NCBI GenBank assembly: GCA_963834015.1
Contig: CAWIAG010000002.1
Location: 1,550,001-1,614,000 of the forward strand
Direction of reading: 5' to 3'
Source: FEN-1297 sp963834015
GTDB taxonomy: Bacteria; Bacteroidota; Ignavibacteria; Ignavibacteriales; Ignavibacteriaceae
Length of the DNA stretch: 64,000 nucleotides
Shown: piece by piece, positions 55,697 through 63,868 of the stretch
How the letters are laid out: every line of letters begins with the position of its first letter
Numbering within the stretch: position 1 is the first letter of the stretch
Notes under the pieces: generated by a model
Told to the model about the DNA's origin: nothing
The model's database searches: none
The model's input: only the letters and a program-made list of their open reading frames with translations
Made by a program: the position numbers and the translations under genes

Positions 55697-56566
55697 CTAC
55701 TCATCAGATTTATTAAAATAACTCAACTCCTTCTGTGCCAGCAGCTCCAGCATTTTCGTAAGCACCAGGTCCCGGTCTTTGCCGTTAAGAGCAAGAGCGA
55801 TCTGCGCGGTGAACAAACCGTATTTTGATCCGATATCATACCTCATTCCCGGATGTTCAAAAGCAAGATATTGCTCTTTCTTTGAAAGTTCATCTAATGC
55901 GCGGGAGAGAGTAACATTTTTAGGATCATTACTTTTCTTAAGCTCAAATCCAAGTATATCAAAAACGGACGGCGTAAGAACATGTATGCCGAAAAAACAT
56001 AAATAATGACTCGACCGCAACCCCGGGATAACCAGGCTTTGTTCAGCTTCAGTCGGAGTAGGTTTTTCAATCACCCTGGTTACCTTATACAAACCCTTTT
56101 TCCCCGGCACTCTTTTAGCGCCTATAGTTCCATAGAACGGAAGCTGAGTTTCGGAAGTTGCCTGAACTGCAGAAACAGTACACCCTTCCTGCTCGGCAAT
56201 TTTCACCAGCTTTTCCGAACAGCCTTCCGGCTGAAGACTTACATTAAGATGGTCGCCGACCAAATGCAGTATGGAAGAATTTTCAGAAAATTCCTTTGCG
56301 CAGTAAATAGCATGACCGTAGCCCAGCGGTTCCTTTTGATAAATAAATTTTATCCTGCTGCTGTAATCCTTTACTACTTCCTTATACCTGTTTTCATCAT
56401 CGGGATTTATAACAATACCTATTTCTTCAACCCCGGCTACAAGAGTTTCCTCAATTATTATTTCCAAAACGGATTTTTCCGTCCCGTCCCGGTTTACTAA
56501 AGTTTGCAAAGGCAGATTTCTCTGCTTTTTAGCGGCGGCAGTTATTAAAGCTTTTTTAGTTTTCAT
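55697..56566 (-). CDS. GalU-like nucleotidyltransferase with degenerate nucleotide loop
   Basis: Looks like a UTP-glucose-1-phosphate uridylyltransferase (NTP-transferase fold): VLEIIIEETLVAGVEEIGIV, EPLGYGHAIYCAKEF, LHLVGDHLN, and YLCFFGIHVLTPSVFDIL. The usual N-terminal AAGxGTRxxPxTK is AAAKKQRNLPLQTL, so the glycine loop and the key Lys are missing; the LVGDH motif keeps the Asp. A normal GalU has the loop, so the protein may be inactive or regulatory. It lies directly upstream of the kinase fusion, which suggests a shared job. The stop TAG overlaps a repeat hairpin. Confidence 0.72.
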   Translation of the reverse strand: MKTKKALITAAAKKQRNLPLQTLVNRDGTEKSVLEIIIEETLVAGVEEIGIVINPDDENRYKEVVKDYSSRIKFIYQKEPLGYGHAIYCAKEFSENSSILHLVGDHLNVSLQPEGCSEKLVKIAEQEGCTVSAVQATSETQLPFYGTIGAKRVPGKKGLYKVTRVIEKPTPTEAEQSLVIPGLRSSHYLCFFGIHVLTPSVFDILGFELKKSNDPKNVTLSRALDELSKKEQYLAFEHPGMRYDIGSKYGLFTAQIALALNGKDRDLVLTKMLELLAQKELSYFNKSDE

Positions 56567-56567
56567 T

Positions 56568-56660
56568 TTAATACGAATTTACATTAATATAAATTTATAT
56601 ACTCCGGATTTACATTAATACGAATTTACACGAATTATGACGAATTTCCACGAATAAAAA
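56568..56660. repeat. AATTCG repeat array (family R2)
   Basis: Units such as ACGAATTTACATTAATA and ACGAATTTACACGAATTATG, repeated. It lies between the GxxExxY gene and the GalU-like gene. Confidence 0.65.
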
Positions 56661-56729
56661 TGGACAAAAAAAAATTCATCATAGATGAATTTTTAACTAG
56701 ACAGTTTGTAAAATAATAAAAATAATATA

Positions 56730-57110
56730 TTATAATGAACTGACAATTCTTTTATAGATTAATGATGGTGTGTTAAAATTTACTAATATCGCCAGATTAA
56801 ATTTAGTGGCTTTAAGATAATTAACAGCTTGTTTCCGGTCTGCTACAGATAAAAATTTTTCGGATTTTAATTCTAATATTATTTGATTGAAACAAACAAA
56901 ATCAGCTTTAAAAAACTTTTTTAATGGTTGCTCATCATAAAACACCGGTAACTTCTTTTCCTTTTCATACGGGACTCCTTCCTTTTCAAATTCTAATTCC
57001 AAAGCTTCAGAATAAACACTTTCCAGGAATCCCTGTCCTAATTTCCTATGAACCTCCATACACGCCCCAATAACTTTAAAACTCTCCTCTTTAAAAATAA
57101 TTTGTGTCAT
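56730..57110 (-). CDS. GxxExxY protein
   Basis: Small protein of the GxxExxY family (PF13366), function unknown but often near glycan clusters in Bacteroidota. The signature is in GQGFLESVYSEALELEFE; ADFVCFNQIILELKSEK and YLKATKFNLAILVNFN complete the PD-(D/E)xK-like core. I chose the ATG at 57110 (AAAGGA just upstream, 126 residues); a longer frame to 57239 overlaps the sugar transferase and an R2 array. Confidence 0.85.
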   Translation of the reverse strand: MTQIIFKEESFKVIGACMEVHRKLGQGFLESVYSEALELEFEKEGVPYEKEKKLPVFYDEQPLKKFFKADFVCFNQIILELKSEKFLSVADRKQAVNYLKATKFNLAILVNFNTPSLIYKRIVSSL

Positions 57111-57119
57111 CAATTCCTT

Positions 57120-57168
57120 TTCGCGAGAATTCGTCCTTATTCGCGGAAATTCGTATAAATCTAATTCG
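57120..57168. repeat. AATTCG repeat units (family R2)
   Basis: CGCGAGAATTCGTCCTTATT, CGCGGAAATTCGTATAAAT and CTAATTCG follow each other, overlapping the last bases of the sugar transferase gene. Confidence 0.5.
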
Positions 57169-57769
57169 TAACAATCCTTTTTACAGTCATCCAAATTATC
57201 CGTAAATCCAGTATTATAGACCAATTTTCCAAATACCACAAATCATAATTATCCTGTTTCCTTATCACGTAGCTGGTTTTGTCCGTGTGGAAAGTATTCA
57301 CCTGCGCCCAGCCCGTCAGACCCGGCTTTACAAGGTAACTGTATAAATACGATTCCAGCCTATAATTCGGCCCTTTATTATCATATGAATTATACGGCCG
57401 CGGCCCTACTATTGACATATCGCCCATAAGCACATTAACAAACTGGGGAATTTGGTTCAGACAAAACCTCTGCATAAACTTAGCAAAACCAGTCAGCCCG
57501 GTAGTTCCCTCATTTACAGCCGGCTTCATCAAACGGAATTTATAGCAGTCGAAACATTCGCCTTTCCTTCCGTACAATTTGCTCTTATATAATACCGGCC
57601 CCGGGTTTAAAATAAACTGCAGCACTGTAAGTAACGGCCACAGCCAGCAAAGCACCGTAACAAACAACAATACTGTAAAAACAACATCAAAGACACGTTT
57701 AAGAATGCGCCAGTGAAGCTCATTTATAGCCTCATGCTTCGGCGCGATTATAGTATACCCGCCTATCAT
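57161..57769 (-). CDS. Short-form sugar transferase (polyprenyl-phosphate glycosylphosphotransferase) with altered catalytic dyad
   Basis: Monotopic phosphoglycosyl transferase of the WcaJ/PglC type, which puts the first sugar phosphate on undecaprenyl phosphate. It has one membrane hairpin (VVFTVLLFVTVLCWLWPLLT) and the core YKFRLM, GDMSIVGPRP and KPGLTGWAQVN. The usual catalytic DELPQ reads LNQIPQ, with Asn105 and Gln106 in place of Asp and Glu. At 202 residues it is the short form without N-terminal membrane helices. The altered dyad could mean an inactive protein or an unusual enzyme; a WecA-type initiator is next upstream. Confidence 0.85.
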   Translation of the reverse strand: MIGGYTIIAPKHEAINELHWRILKRVFDVVFTVLLFVTVLCWLWPLLTVLQFILNPGPVLYKSKLYGRKGECFDCYKFRLMKPAVNEGTTGLTGFAKFMQRFCLNQIPQFVNVLMGDMSIVGPRPYNSYDNKGPNYRLESYLYSYLVKPGLTGWAQVNTFHTDKTSYVIRKQDNYDLWYLENWSIILDLRIIWMTVKRIVTN

Positions 57770-57891
57770 ATTAACCCCATCTTATAAAATATTCCACAAA
57801 CTTTAGAATACAAATTTACACCAATTGTAACAAATCACATAATTTTATTTCAGCCTATAATTTATTATCGTATCAATACAATCATTGTTTT

Positions 57892-58003
57892 AATTCGCGT
57901 AAATTCGTCCTCATTCGCGTCAATTCGTACTATAGAATCAGTCTAACCAAGTGAATCCTGGTTCAGATTCGCGTTAATTCGTCCTAATTCGTGTAAATCC
58001 ATT
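57892..58003. repeat. Two AATTCG repeat arrays (family R2)
   Basis: AATTCGCGTAAATTCGTCCT with CATTCGCGTCAATTCGTACT, then ATTCGCGTTAATTCGTCCTA with ATTCGTGTAAATCC. They lie between the WecA-like gene and the sugar transferase. Confidence 0.65.
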
Positions 58004-58037
58004 TTAATAAAATCTACACTGTAAGAGAACATCCTCA

Positions 58038-59693
58038 TTATAACAATAAATAAACCAGCGCGATTGTCGGCAGTGCGAAAGAACCATAAAAAAGAACTTT
58101 CTTTATATTACCATTGTAAAACAGCACAGTCTTGTACCAGAAATAAATAACTATCAGTTCAAGTAAATTTATTTCAATAAAATTGATCTTGCCATATGGC
58201 AAAAAAATGTTCAATATTATTATTGTACCGGCTAAAATAATTAATATAAAATCAAAGCCGGAAAGAAATGTTCTTTTAATTTCAAACGTAAATTGCCGGT
58301 GCATCAGGGAAATCAGGATAAATAAAACTAATGCAGCTAAAGAAATAAATCTTACATAAGCAGAAATTTCGGATAAAAAATGAAAATAAGTTACTAAATG
58401 GGAAGCGTTACTGCTGCAGTAAATAAAGACGGCGATATTAATCAGCACGTAAATATCCTTTGCGCCCCGGGTATCATTCCTCCTGAAATATGAAACAAGA
58501 AAGAATATCACAATAAAAATTAATAATACGCCTAATATTCTTCTGTCAATAAATGAATTCAACGGGAATATGGGGATTAAAAAAAGTCCGAAAGTTAAAA
58601 ATGATACCGGTATAAAAAGCTTTTTAATTAGTACGCTGAAACTCCCTATTGTTCTTACGGTTTTTGTCTGCACAATAGTTTTTAGTTTTTTCCCCACAAT
58701 AGTATCCAGTATCTTCTGCGTAAATAACAAAGGCAAAGCCAGCAGGAAAACCCCAATAAGAGCGAAAGACCTTGAATAGGCTACATAAACTAAAGCAAGA
58801 GAAGCAAATAAAGCTGTATAAAGCTGTATTATAACAACCGTTACCTGGTGCCTTATTTTAATACCCATTATAATATGATGCAGGTGTCCTTTATCCGGAA
58901 GGAAAGGATTTTTCCCGTTTACTAATCTTACAGTCATAACTCTTAAAGTATCAATAATAGGCAGGCAAAGGGCTATAACCGGAATGCTTAAATCCAATGT
59001 TCCCGGTATCAATACTAAAGATAACCTGAGTATTGCATAGAGAATAAAAAAGCCAAGCATTAAGGAACCCGAATCGCCCAAAAATATACTTGCGGGGAAT
59101 GAATTATACTTAAGGAAGCCTATTGTTCCTCCAAGCAGTGCAACGCTTACAATAACAAGATCAAACCTGTTTGTGGTAGCGCCAATAATTGCAGCCAGTA
59201 AAAATATCTGGAATGAAAAACCTGTTACCAACCCGTCCAGTCCGTCCATCAGGTTAATCGAATTTATTGTACCAACAATAAATAAAAGCAAAACCACCAG
59301 CCCGGCCGGGTAAGGAATAACAAATTCAAAAAACTTTATCTCATGGAAGTAAGGTACAAAGTAATTTATTAATATAGCGGCAGCAATAAACTGGGCCACA
59401 AATTTATACTTCCAGCTAAGTCCTTTCACATCGTCATAAATACCTGCAAATACCAGCAGGAAAGATCCTACAATTATTGGCCGGAATGCATTTATATCTT
59501 TTATAAAAAGAAAAATTGTAAGCAGCAGTGAGGCATAAATAATTAATCCCCCCATCCGCGGTACCGGAACTACATGCACCTTCCTTTGCGTAGGAATGTC
59601 AACAATATTTAATTTCACTAATAGAGAAATTAAATACGGTGTCGCAATAATTACAAGTATTACATTTATAAAAAAAACTAATATTGTCGTCAT
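58038..59693 (-). CDS. MraY/WecA-family undecaprenyl-phosphate glycosyltransferase with C-terminal membrane extension
   Basis: Integral membrane phosphoglycosyltransferase that may start lipid-linked glycan synthesis. The catalytic Asp pair is in GIYDDVKGL, followed by NLMDGLDGLVTG, SIFLGDSGSLMLGFF and DKGHLHHIIMG, the family hallmarks. The protein (551 residues) has about fifteen membrane segments, 200 residues more than WecA or TagO; the extra C-terminal helices are of unknown role. A shortened relic of a relative is at 61851-62152. Confidence 0.9.
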   Translation of the reverse strand: MTTILVFFINVILVIIATPYLISLLVKLNIVDIPTQRKVHVVPVPRMGGLIIYASLLLTIFLFIKDINAFRPIIVGSFLLVFAGIYDDVKGLSWKYKFVAQFIAAAILINYFVPYFHEIKFFEFVIPYPAGLVVLLLFIVGTINSINLMDGLDGLVTGFSFQIFLLAAIIGATTNRFDLVIVSVALLGGTIGFLKYNSFPASIFLGDSGSLMLGFFILYAILRLSLVLIPGTLDLSIPVIALCLPIIDTLRVMTVRLVNGKNPFLPDKGHLHHIIMGIKIRHQVTVVIIQLYTALFASLALVYVAYSRSFALIGVFLLALPLLFTQKILDTIVGKKLKTIVQTKTVRTIGSFSVLIKKLFIPVSFLTFGLFLIPIFPLNSFIDRRILGVLLIFIVIFFLVSYFRRNDTRGAKDIYVLINIAVFIYCSSNASHLVTYFHFLSEISAYVRFISLAALVLFILISLMHRQFTFEIKRTFLSGFDFILIILAGTIIILNIFLPYGKINFIEINLLELIVIYFWYKTVLFYNGNIKKVLFYGSFALPTIALVYLLL

Positions 59694-60036
59694 AAGAATA
59701 TTTATTAGTTAAAAAATCTGAGTAGCCCCGGGTTTTAAACCGGGATTTAGTGAAACCACATCAATAGTTTGGACTTTAGTCCATTGAATGCTTCATTTTT
59801 TGGCTTTAGCCATTTGCTTATTTAATCATTTACCCATATTATCGCATTATCATCAGCATATTTAAATCCTCTTGCCAAATTCTAATTATATAATCAGGTT
59901 AATCGTTCATAATCCCAAAAATCCTAATCAAATTCGTGTCTTTATCCGTGCTAATCCGTGAAATCCGTGTCTTAATTCGTGAGATTTCGTCCCTATTCGT
60001 TTAAATTCGGATTAATCCAATTCGTATTTTCTAATT
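59694..60036. repeat. R1 and R2 repeat gap between wecA-like gene and wzi
   Basis: GCCCCGGGTTTTAAACCGGG hairpin near 59725, TTGGACTTTAGTCCA palindrome (59769-59783), TTTTGGCTTTAGCCATT near 59797, then an R2 array at 59925-60036 (AAATTCGTGTCTTTATCCGT, AATTCGTGAGATTTCGTCC). No gene is seen. Confidence 0.6.
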
Positions 60037-61710
60037 CTAGTGTATACCATAATAGAGTCCAATAGTGAATTGATTCAACCGACTATCCGCAAAAGATAAA
60101 TTAGCCTGCTGTGCAGAAATCTTAGTCGTCTGGTACTGAAGGTTGGCAAAAAACTCATGAATTATTTCATATTTCACATTAAACCCGAAATAAGAATAAT
60201 TAGTCTTTATGCCGAATAAGAACGGCGGCTGAGGCTGGGTATCATCTTGTGCAGCAGTCTCTTCAGCACCTTTGCGGATGTATTGTCCCCAAAGTGTTCC
60301 CTGCAACCCCCTTATAAACCGGTAATTTAATGCTGCATAAATAAGGTCTGCATTATCTCCTATCCAATCTCCCAAAAAATAGCCGTTATTTTGATATGTA
60401 AGAGTTTGATTAGTTATATTATATACATAGGGATAAATTTTTGTGTATTCTAACGTAAAGGTCATATTATCAACCGGTAAATCCGTTACAGATCCGCCTA
60501 ATGTAAATCCAATCTGGTTTCTTTGCGTAGCTGGATTAAATATACCTTCCAGAGATAATTCATCAATAAAAAGTGTTCCGTATAAATTAGTATTTGTTAT
60601 TTGATTTCTCGAACTTATACCTAAAAAAAATTGAGAGTTTCCCCTGGCGCCTTCATTATCTTCACTTAAATAATGATCAGCTGAAAAGAAAAACATTACA
60701 GGTATTAAATAAGCAATCTGAAGCTGATTACTGTATACAATGGATTCCCCTACTGAAATATCAAGTCCTGTTGTTGGGGTTACAATCAATGTGTGCTGAG
60801 CAAGAAATTTATCCCGGTAAACAATATTTGACTGGCCTGGCAATGATGTGGTATAAAGCTGGGTTGAATCAATTACACCGGAATTTAACCAGGCATGAAT
60901 ATAATTAAAACTTAACCATTTGGTAAGACGAAGATCCAGCCTGATAAAAGGAAATGAAGGAGCTTTATCCGACATTACAAGCAGCCCGCTTTGGCCGTAT
61001 CCCCAATTCAAATAATCTTTACCAACTGATAAATCCCCCCACGACCAGTTATAAGCAAGGTTTGCTTCAATTTCGTCGTATTGAATATTATTTAAATCTG
61101 TTCTCGAAATTATAACTCCCGTGACAGGAGTAAAATTTTTAGTCTTGTCAATTGTTGTACCATCTTCCGAGTTATCCTGAAACCGGAAGCTGTACCCTAT
61201 ATTATTAGCCAAATAGCCATACACATATAACCCGTTCCACCTGTAAGAATATTTAGCCCCGTCCAGGGTCCCAGCTTCATAGCCTAAAATCGGGCTCGCA
61301 TTTATTTTAAATAATGTATCCCCGTAAGCAAACAGTCTCCATCGGTCATATGGATCCGTATTTATAATTGTTGTAAATGAAGTATCCTTATTATCAAGTT
61401 TACTATTAGGCACAGTATGCAGGGAAGATTTATTTATATTTGAAATTTCCATTCCGAAATCCTTCAAATAAAAATCCAATTCTTCAACTTCCAGATTTGT
61501 TAATTTCCCTCCGGTCTCCTTTATCTCGAGCAGTTTTTTCGCAATATATTCCCTGCTTACCGGCCTTATTTCATCATTAAACTGAATAACTCCTTTCTGC
61601 GCTATCAAGTCTAAGAATGTATAAACATCACTTTTCACAGGCTCAAAAACAGTTTGTGCAAAAGCAATTGAAGCTGAAGCAATCAGCAAAATAAGTATTT
61701 TTTTTACCAT
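60037..61710 (-). CDS. Wzi-family capsule assembly protein
   Basis: Outer-membrane beta-barrel of the capsule assembly Wzi family, thought to bind surface polysaccharide. A signal peptide (MVKKILILLIASASIAFAQT) is followed by a helical region with repeats of an EELDFYLKDFG type, and a barrel with alternating strands (GDLSVGKDYLNWGYGQSGLL, FPFIRLDLRLTKWLSFNYIH). The C-terminus ends with YGIH. AAGGGT precedes the ATG. Length (557) fits. Its place in the cluster supports a capsule or exopolysaccharide role. Confidence 0.9.
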   Translation of the reverse strand: MVKKILILLIASASIAFAQTVFEPVKSDVYTFLDLIAQKGVIQFNDEIRPVSREYIAKKLLEIKETGGKLTNLEVEELDFYLKDFGMEISNINKSSLHTVPNSKLDNKDTSFTTIINTDPYDRWRLFAYGDTLFKINASPILGYEAGTLDGAKYSYRWNGLYVYGYLANNIGYSFRFQDNSEDGTTIDKTKNFTPVTGVIISRTDLNNIQYDEIEANLAYNWSWGDLSVGKDYLNWGYGQSGLLVMSDKAPSFPFIRLDLRLTKWLSFNYIHAWLNSGVIDSTQLYTTSLPGQSNIVYRDKFLAQHTLIVTPTTGLDISVGESIVYSNQLQIAYLIPVMFFFSADHYLSEDNEGARGNSQFFLGISSRNQITNTNLYGTLFIDELSLEGIFNPATQRNQIGFTLGGSVTDLPVDNMTFTLEYTKIYPYVYNITNQTLTYQNNGYFLGDWIGDNADLIYAALNYRFIRGLQGTLWGQYIRKGAEETAAQDDTQPQPPFLFGIKTNYSYFGFNVKYEIIHEFFANLQYQTTKISAQQANLSFADSRLNQFTIGLYYGIH

Positions 61711-61724
61711 CAGTACCCTTTTAT

Positions 61725-61765
61725 CCTATTCGTGTGAATTCGTCCTCATTCGTGTATAATCGTAT
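61725..61765. repeat. AATTCG repeat units (family R2)
   Basis: ATTCGTGTGAATTCGTCCTC and ATTCGTGTATAATCGTAT, immediately upstream of wzi. Confidence 0.5.
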
Positions 61766-61850
61766 ATTCTAATCAGCGTAAGAATTAGAATAAGGTGAAC
61801 CATAGTTTATATCCATGTGAATTTGTCCAAATTCACCAGAATCCAAAATA

Positions 61851-62152
61851 TTAAAATCTAATCTGTAATAGAACCAATATTATTAAAGATAGAAATAAAT
61901 AATTCAATGCAACTGTCGGTAATGCGAATGATCCGTAAAATTGGCCGCAATGGATTAATTTCTTTAATAAAATAAATTTAAAGCAGCAGTGAAGTATAAA
62001 TAATTATTTCTCCTATCCCTAGTAACGGCAGTGTGAATTTTCTTTGTATTCGGAATATCAACACTATTTAATTTCATTAAAAGAGAAATTAAATACGGTG
62101 TAGCCATAATTAAAAGTATTACATTTATAAAGAAAATCGATATTGTTGTCAT
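61851..62152 (-). pseudogene. WecA-like relic, N- and C-terminus joined by a large deletion
   Basis: The first 44 codons closely match the start of the 58038 gene (MTTISIFFINVILLIMATPY against MTTILVFFINVILVIIATPY). Then the sequence shifts and passes to a copy of that gene's C-terminus (FYGSFALPTVALNYLFL against FYGSFALPTIALVYLLL) across a junction near 61940. About 450 internal codons are missing. The intact part is 62 codons long to a TAA. It reflects a duplication followed by deletion. Confidence 0.8.
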
Positions 62153-62304
62153 AGGAAGTTAATATTCAATTCTTTAATTATTGCTTTCGTGTACGCGGTA
62201 TTTAATTATTATAAACTAGTAAATATATTTATTAATAGCATTAATTCGTTTCAAACATATTTTTTTGGCAATTTATCTAAATACAAAATATCTAAAGCAG
62301 TAGA

Positions 62305-63156
62305 TTATCCTAGTTTAACAATATTTTTATTATCCCATTTTATCAAAGAAGAAGCTTCTTTAATATCTATAAAATGATGCATTAATAAAATAGATTTCAA
62401 TTTTGATAATGAACTATTTAATCCATAATAAGATTTAAATTTTCGTATCGGTGATAACCCATCGATCATGGGTTGCTCAGAATCGAAGTCGCGTGGATGG
62501 AAATAAGTCATAATATATTCTGAATTAGAAAATAAATATTTTAATATTGATAAGGGGAATAATCTGAAATATCCTCCTCCTGTAAATACAACTCTTTTAC
62601 CCAAAATATTAATGGTATTTATAGGAAATTCCTTTATTTGCATGCCGTTAATATCCAATATTGCCGGTCCATTATTATTATAACCTTTATATCCTCCGTG
62701 CCCTCTTTGAGCTGGAAATATTGAAGAATCATACTCTATACCGTTTTCCGCTAATAATTCAAACGTCCAATTATTTGTATTAGTGATTGAGAAACCCGGG
62801 GCACGGTAATATTTTATTTTTTTTCCACTGATATTCTCTAAAATTCTCAATGAGGTTATAAGATCATTTTTATAATCTTCAGGAGATTGTTCATAGACAA
62901 GTTGATGCATATTTGAATGGCATCCGATTTCATAACCACTTTTAACAATATCTTTAATAATTGAAGGATATTTTTGTGCTATCCAGCCTAAACAAAAAAA
63001 AGTTGCCCGTGTTTTAGTCTCTTCCAACAATAAAAATATTCTTTCAATATTTTCTTGAAGTCGAGAAGGATATTTTATCCATTCTGATTCCGATTTAGTA
63101 GAATCATTATCTAAGATATGAAACCAATCTTCAACATCGAAAGTTAGAATGTTCAT
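62305..63156 (-). CDS. Polysaccharide deacetylase (NodB-type)
   Basis: Carbohydrate esterase family 4-like deacetylase of the DUF3473/XrtA-linked group. The catalytic Asp is in LTFDVEDWFH and the metal-binding HxxxH in GYEIGCHSNMHQ. YYRAPGFSITNTNNW and MTYFHPRDFDSEQP are typical of the group. Length (283) is right. The ATG overlaps the end of the HAD gene by four bases, so the two are co-translated. It probably deacetylates the surface polysaccharide during export. Confidence 0.9.
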   Translation of the reverse strand: MNILTFDVEDWFHILDNDSTKSESEWIKYPSRLQENIERIFLLLEETKTRATFFCLGWIAQKYPSIIKDIVKSGYEIGCHSNMHQLVYEQSPEDYKNDLITSLRILENISGKKIKYYRAPGFSITNTNNWTFELLAENGIEYDSSIFPAQRGHGGYKGYNNNGPAILDINGMQIKEFPINTINILGKRVVFTGGGYFRLFPLSILKYLFSNSEYIMTYFHPRDFDSEQPMIDGLSPIRKFKSYYGLNSSLSKLKSILLMHHFIDIKEASSLIKWDNKNIVKLG

Positions 63157-63776
63157 ATTGCTTCTAAATATTCTTCATATGAATTACAAATTCTCTTTTT
63201 ATCTTTACCAACAATAATTACCCGATTTGATATACTTGCCAGAGATTTATCTGATTTACTATCAGTGTATAATATATTAATATGATCAATTCCAAGTTCT
63301 TTTAATTTCATTAATTTGTTTTCACCATAATTATGAAATTTAATCCCGATTGGTTTATCATTATTATATTCTAATTCTGAAGCAATTAGTTCTTTGAAAC
63401 CTATATAATTCAGATATATACTTAATGATGCTGAACTAATAATTACTTTGTTTCGTTTATCTTCCGAAAACAAAATATAATCATTATAGTAAATATTATT
63501 AAATTTTATTTTTTTTGAATATCTTTTACTTAAGATATTCAATTCGTTAATATCGTATTCCTTCAAAAATAATTTTACGGCAGTATTATTTAATTCAAAA
63601 AGAGAGATAATGTGATTTTTTTTTTTTGCGATCATAACAAAATATTTACATAGCTTAAGAACAAAAGACAAGTTCTTCTTTGATACAAAGAAGAAAAATC
63701 CCATTAAAGTATCTTTATAAGTAAGGGTTTTATCTAAATCAAATACAATTATTTTTCCTATATTCGCACCAGGCAT
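63153..63776 (-). CDS. HAD-IB family phosphatase
   Basis: Haloacid-dehalogenase phosphatase with motif I VFDLDKTLT, motif II in KVIISSASLSIYL and motif IV near ILYTDSKSDKSLAS. There is a long hydrophobic segment after motif I (LMGFFFFVSKKNLSF). The substrate is unknown; it may be a phospholipid-linked or sugar phosphate. It is the first gene seen in the polysaccharide cluster, coupled to the deacetylase gene. Confidence 0.82.
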   Translation of the reverse strand: MPGANIGKIIVFDLDKTLTYKDTLMGFFFFVSKKNLSFVLKLCKYFVMIAKKKNHIISLFELNNTAVKLFLKEYDINELNILSKRYSKKIKFNNIYYNDYILFSEDKRNKVIISSASLSIYLNYIGFKELIASELEYNNDKPIGIKFHNYGENKLMKLKELGIDHINILYTDSKSDKSLASISNRVIIVGKDKKRICNSYEEYLEAI

Positions 63777-63868
63777 TACATACTTATTTGTTTAAATATT
63801 ATAATAAATAAAATTAATTTTTAATTAAAACAACACTACCACATGAATCTGAAAGAGGTAAAATATGG

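Noticed and set aside
40282..61765. CRISPR array
   Set aside because: The repeats are palindromic mosaics without regular spacers, and no cas gene is present.
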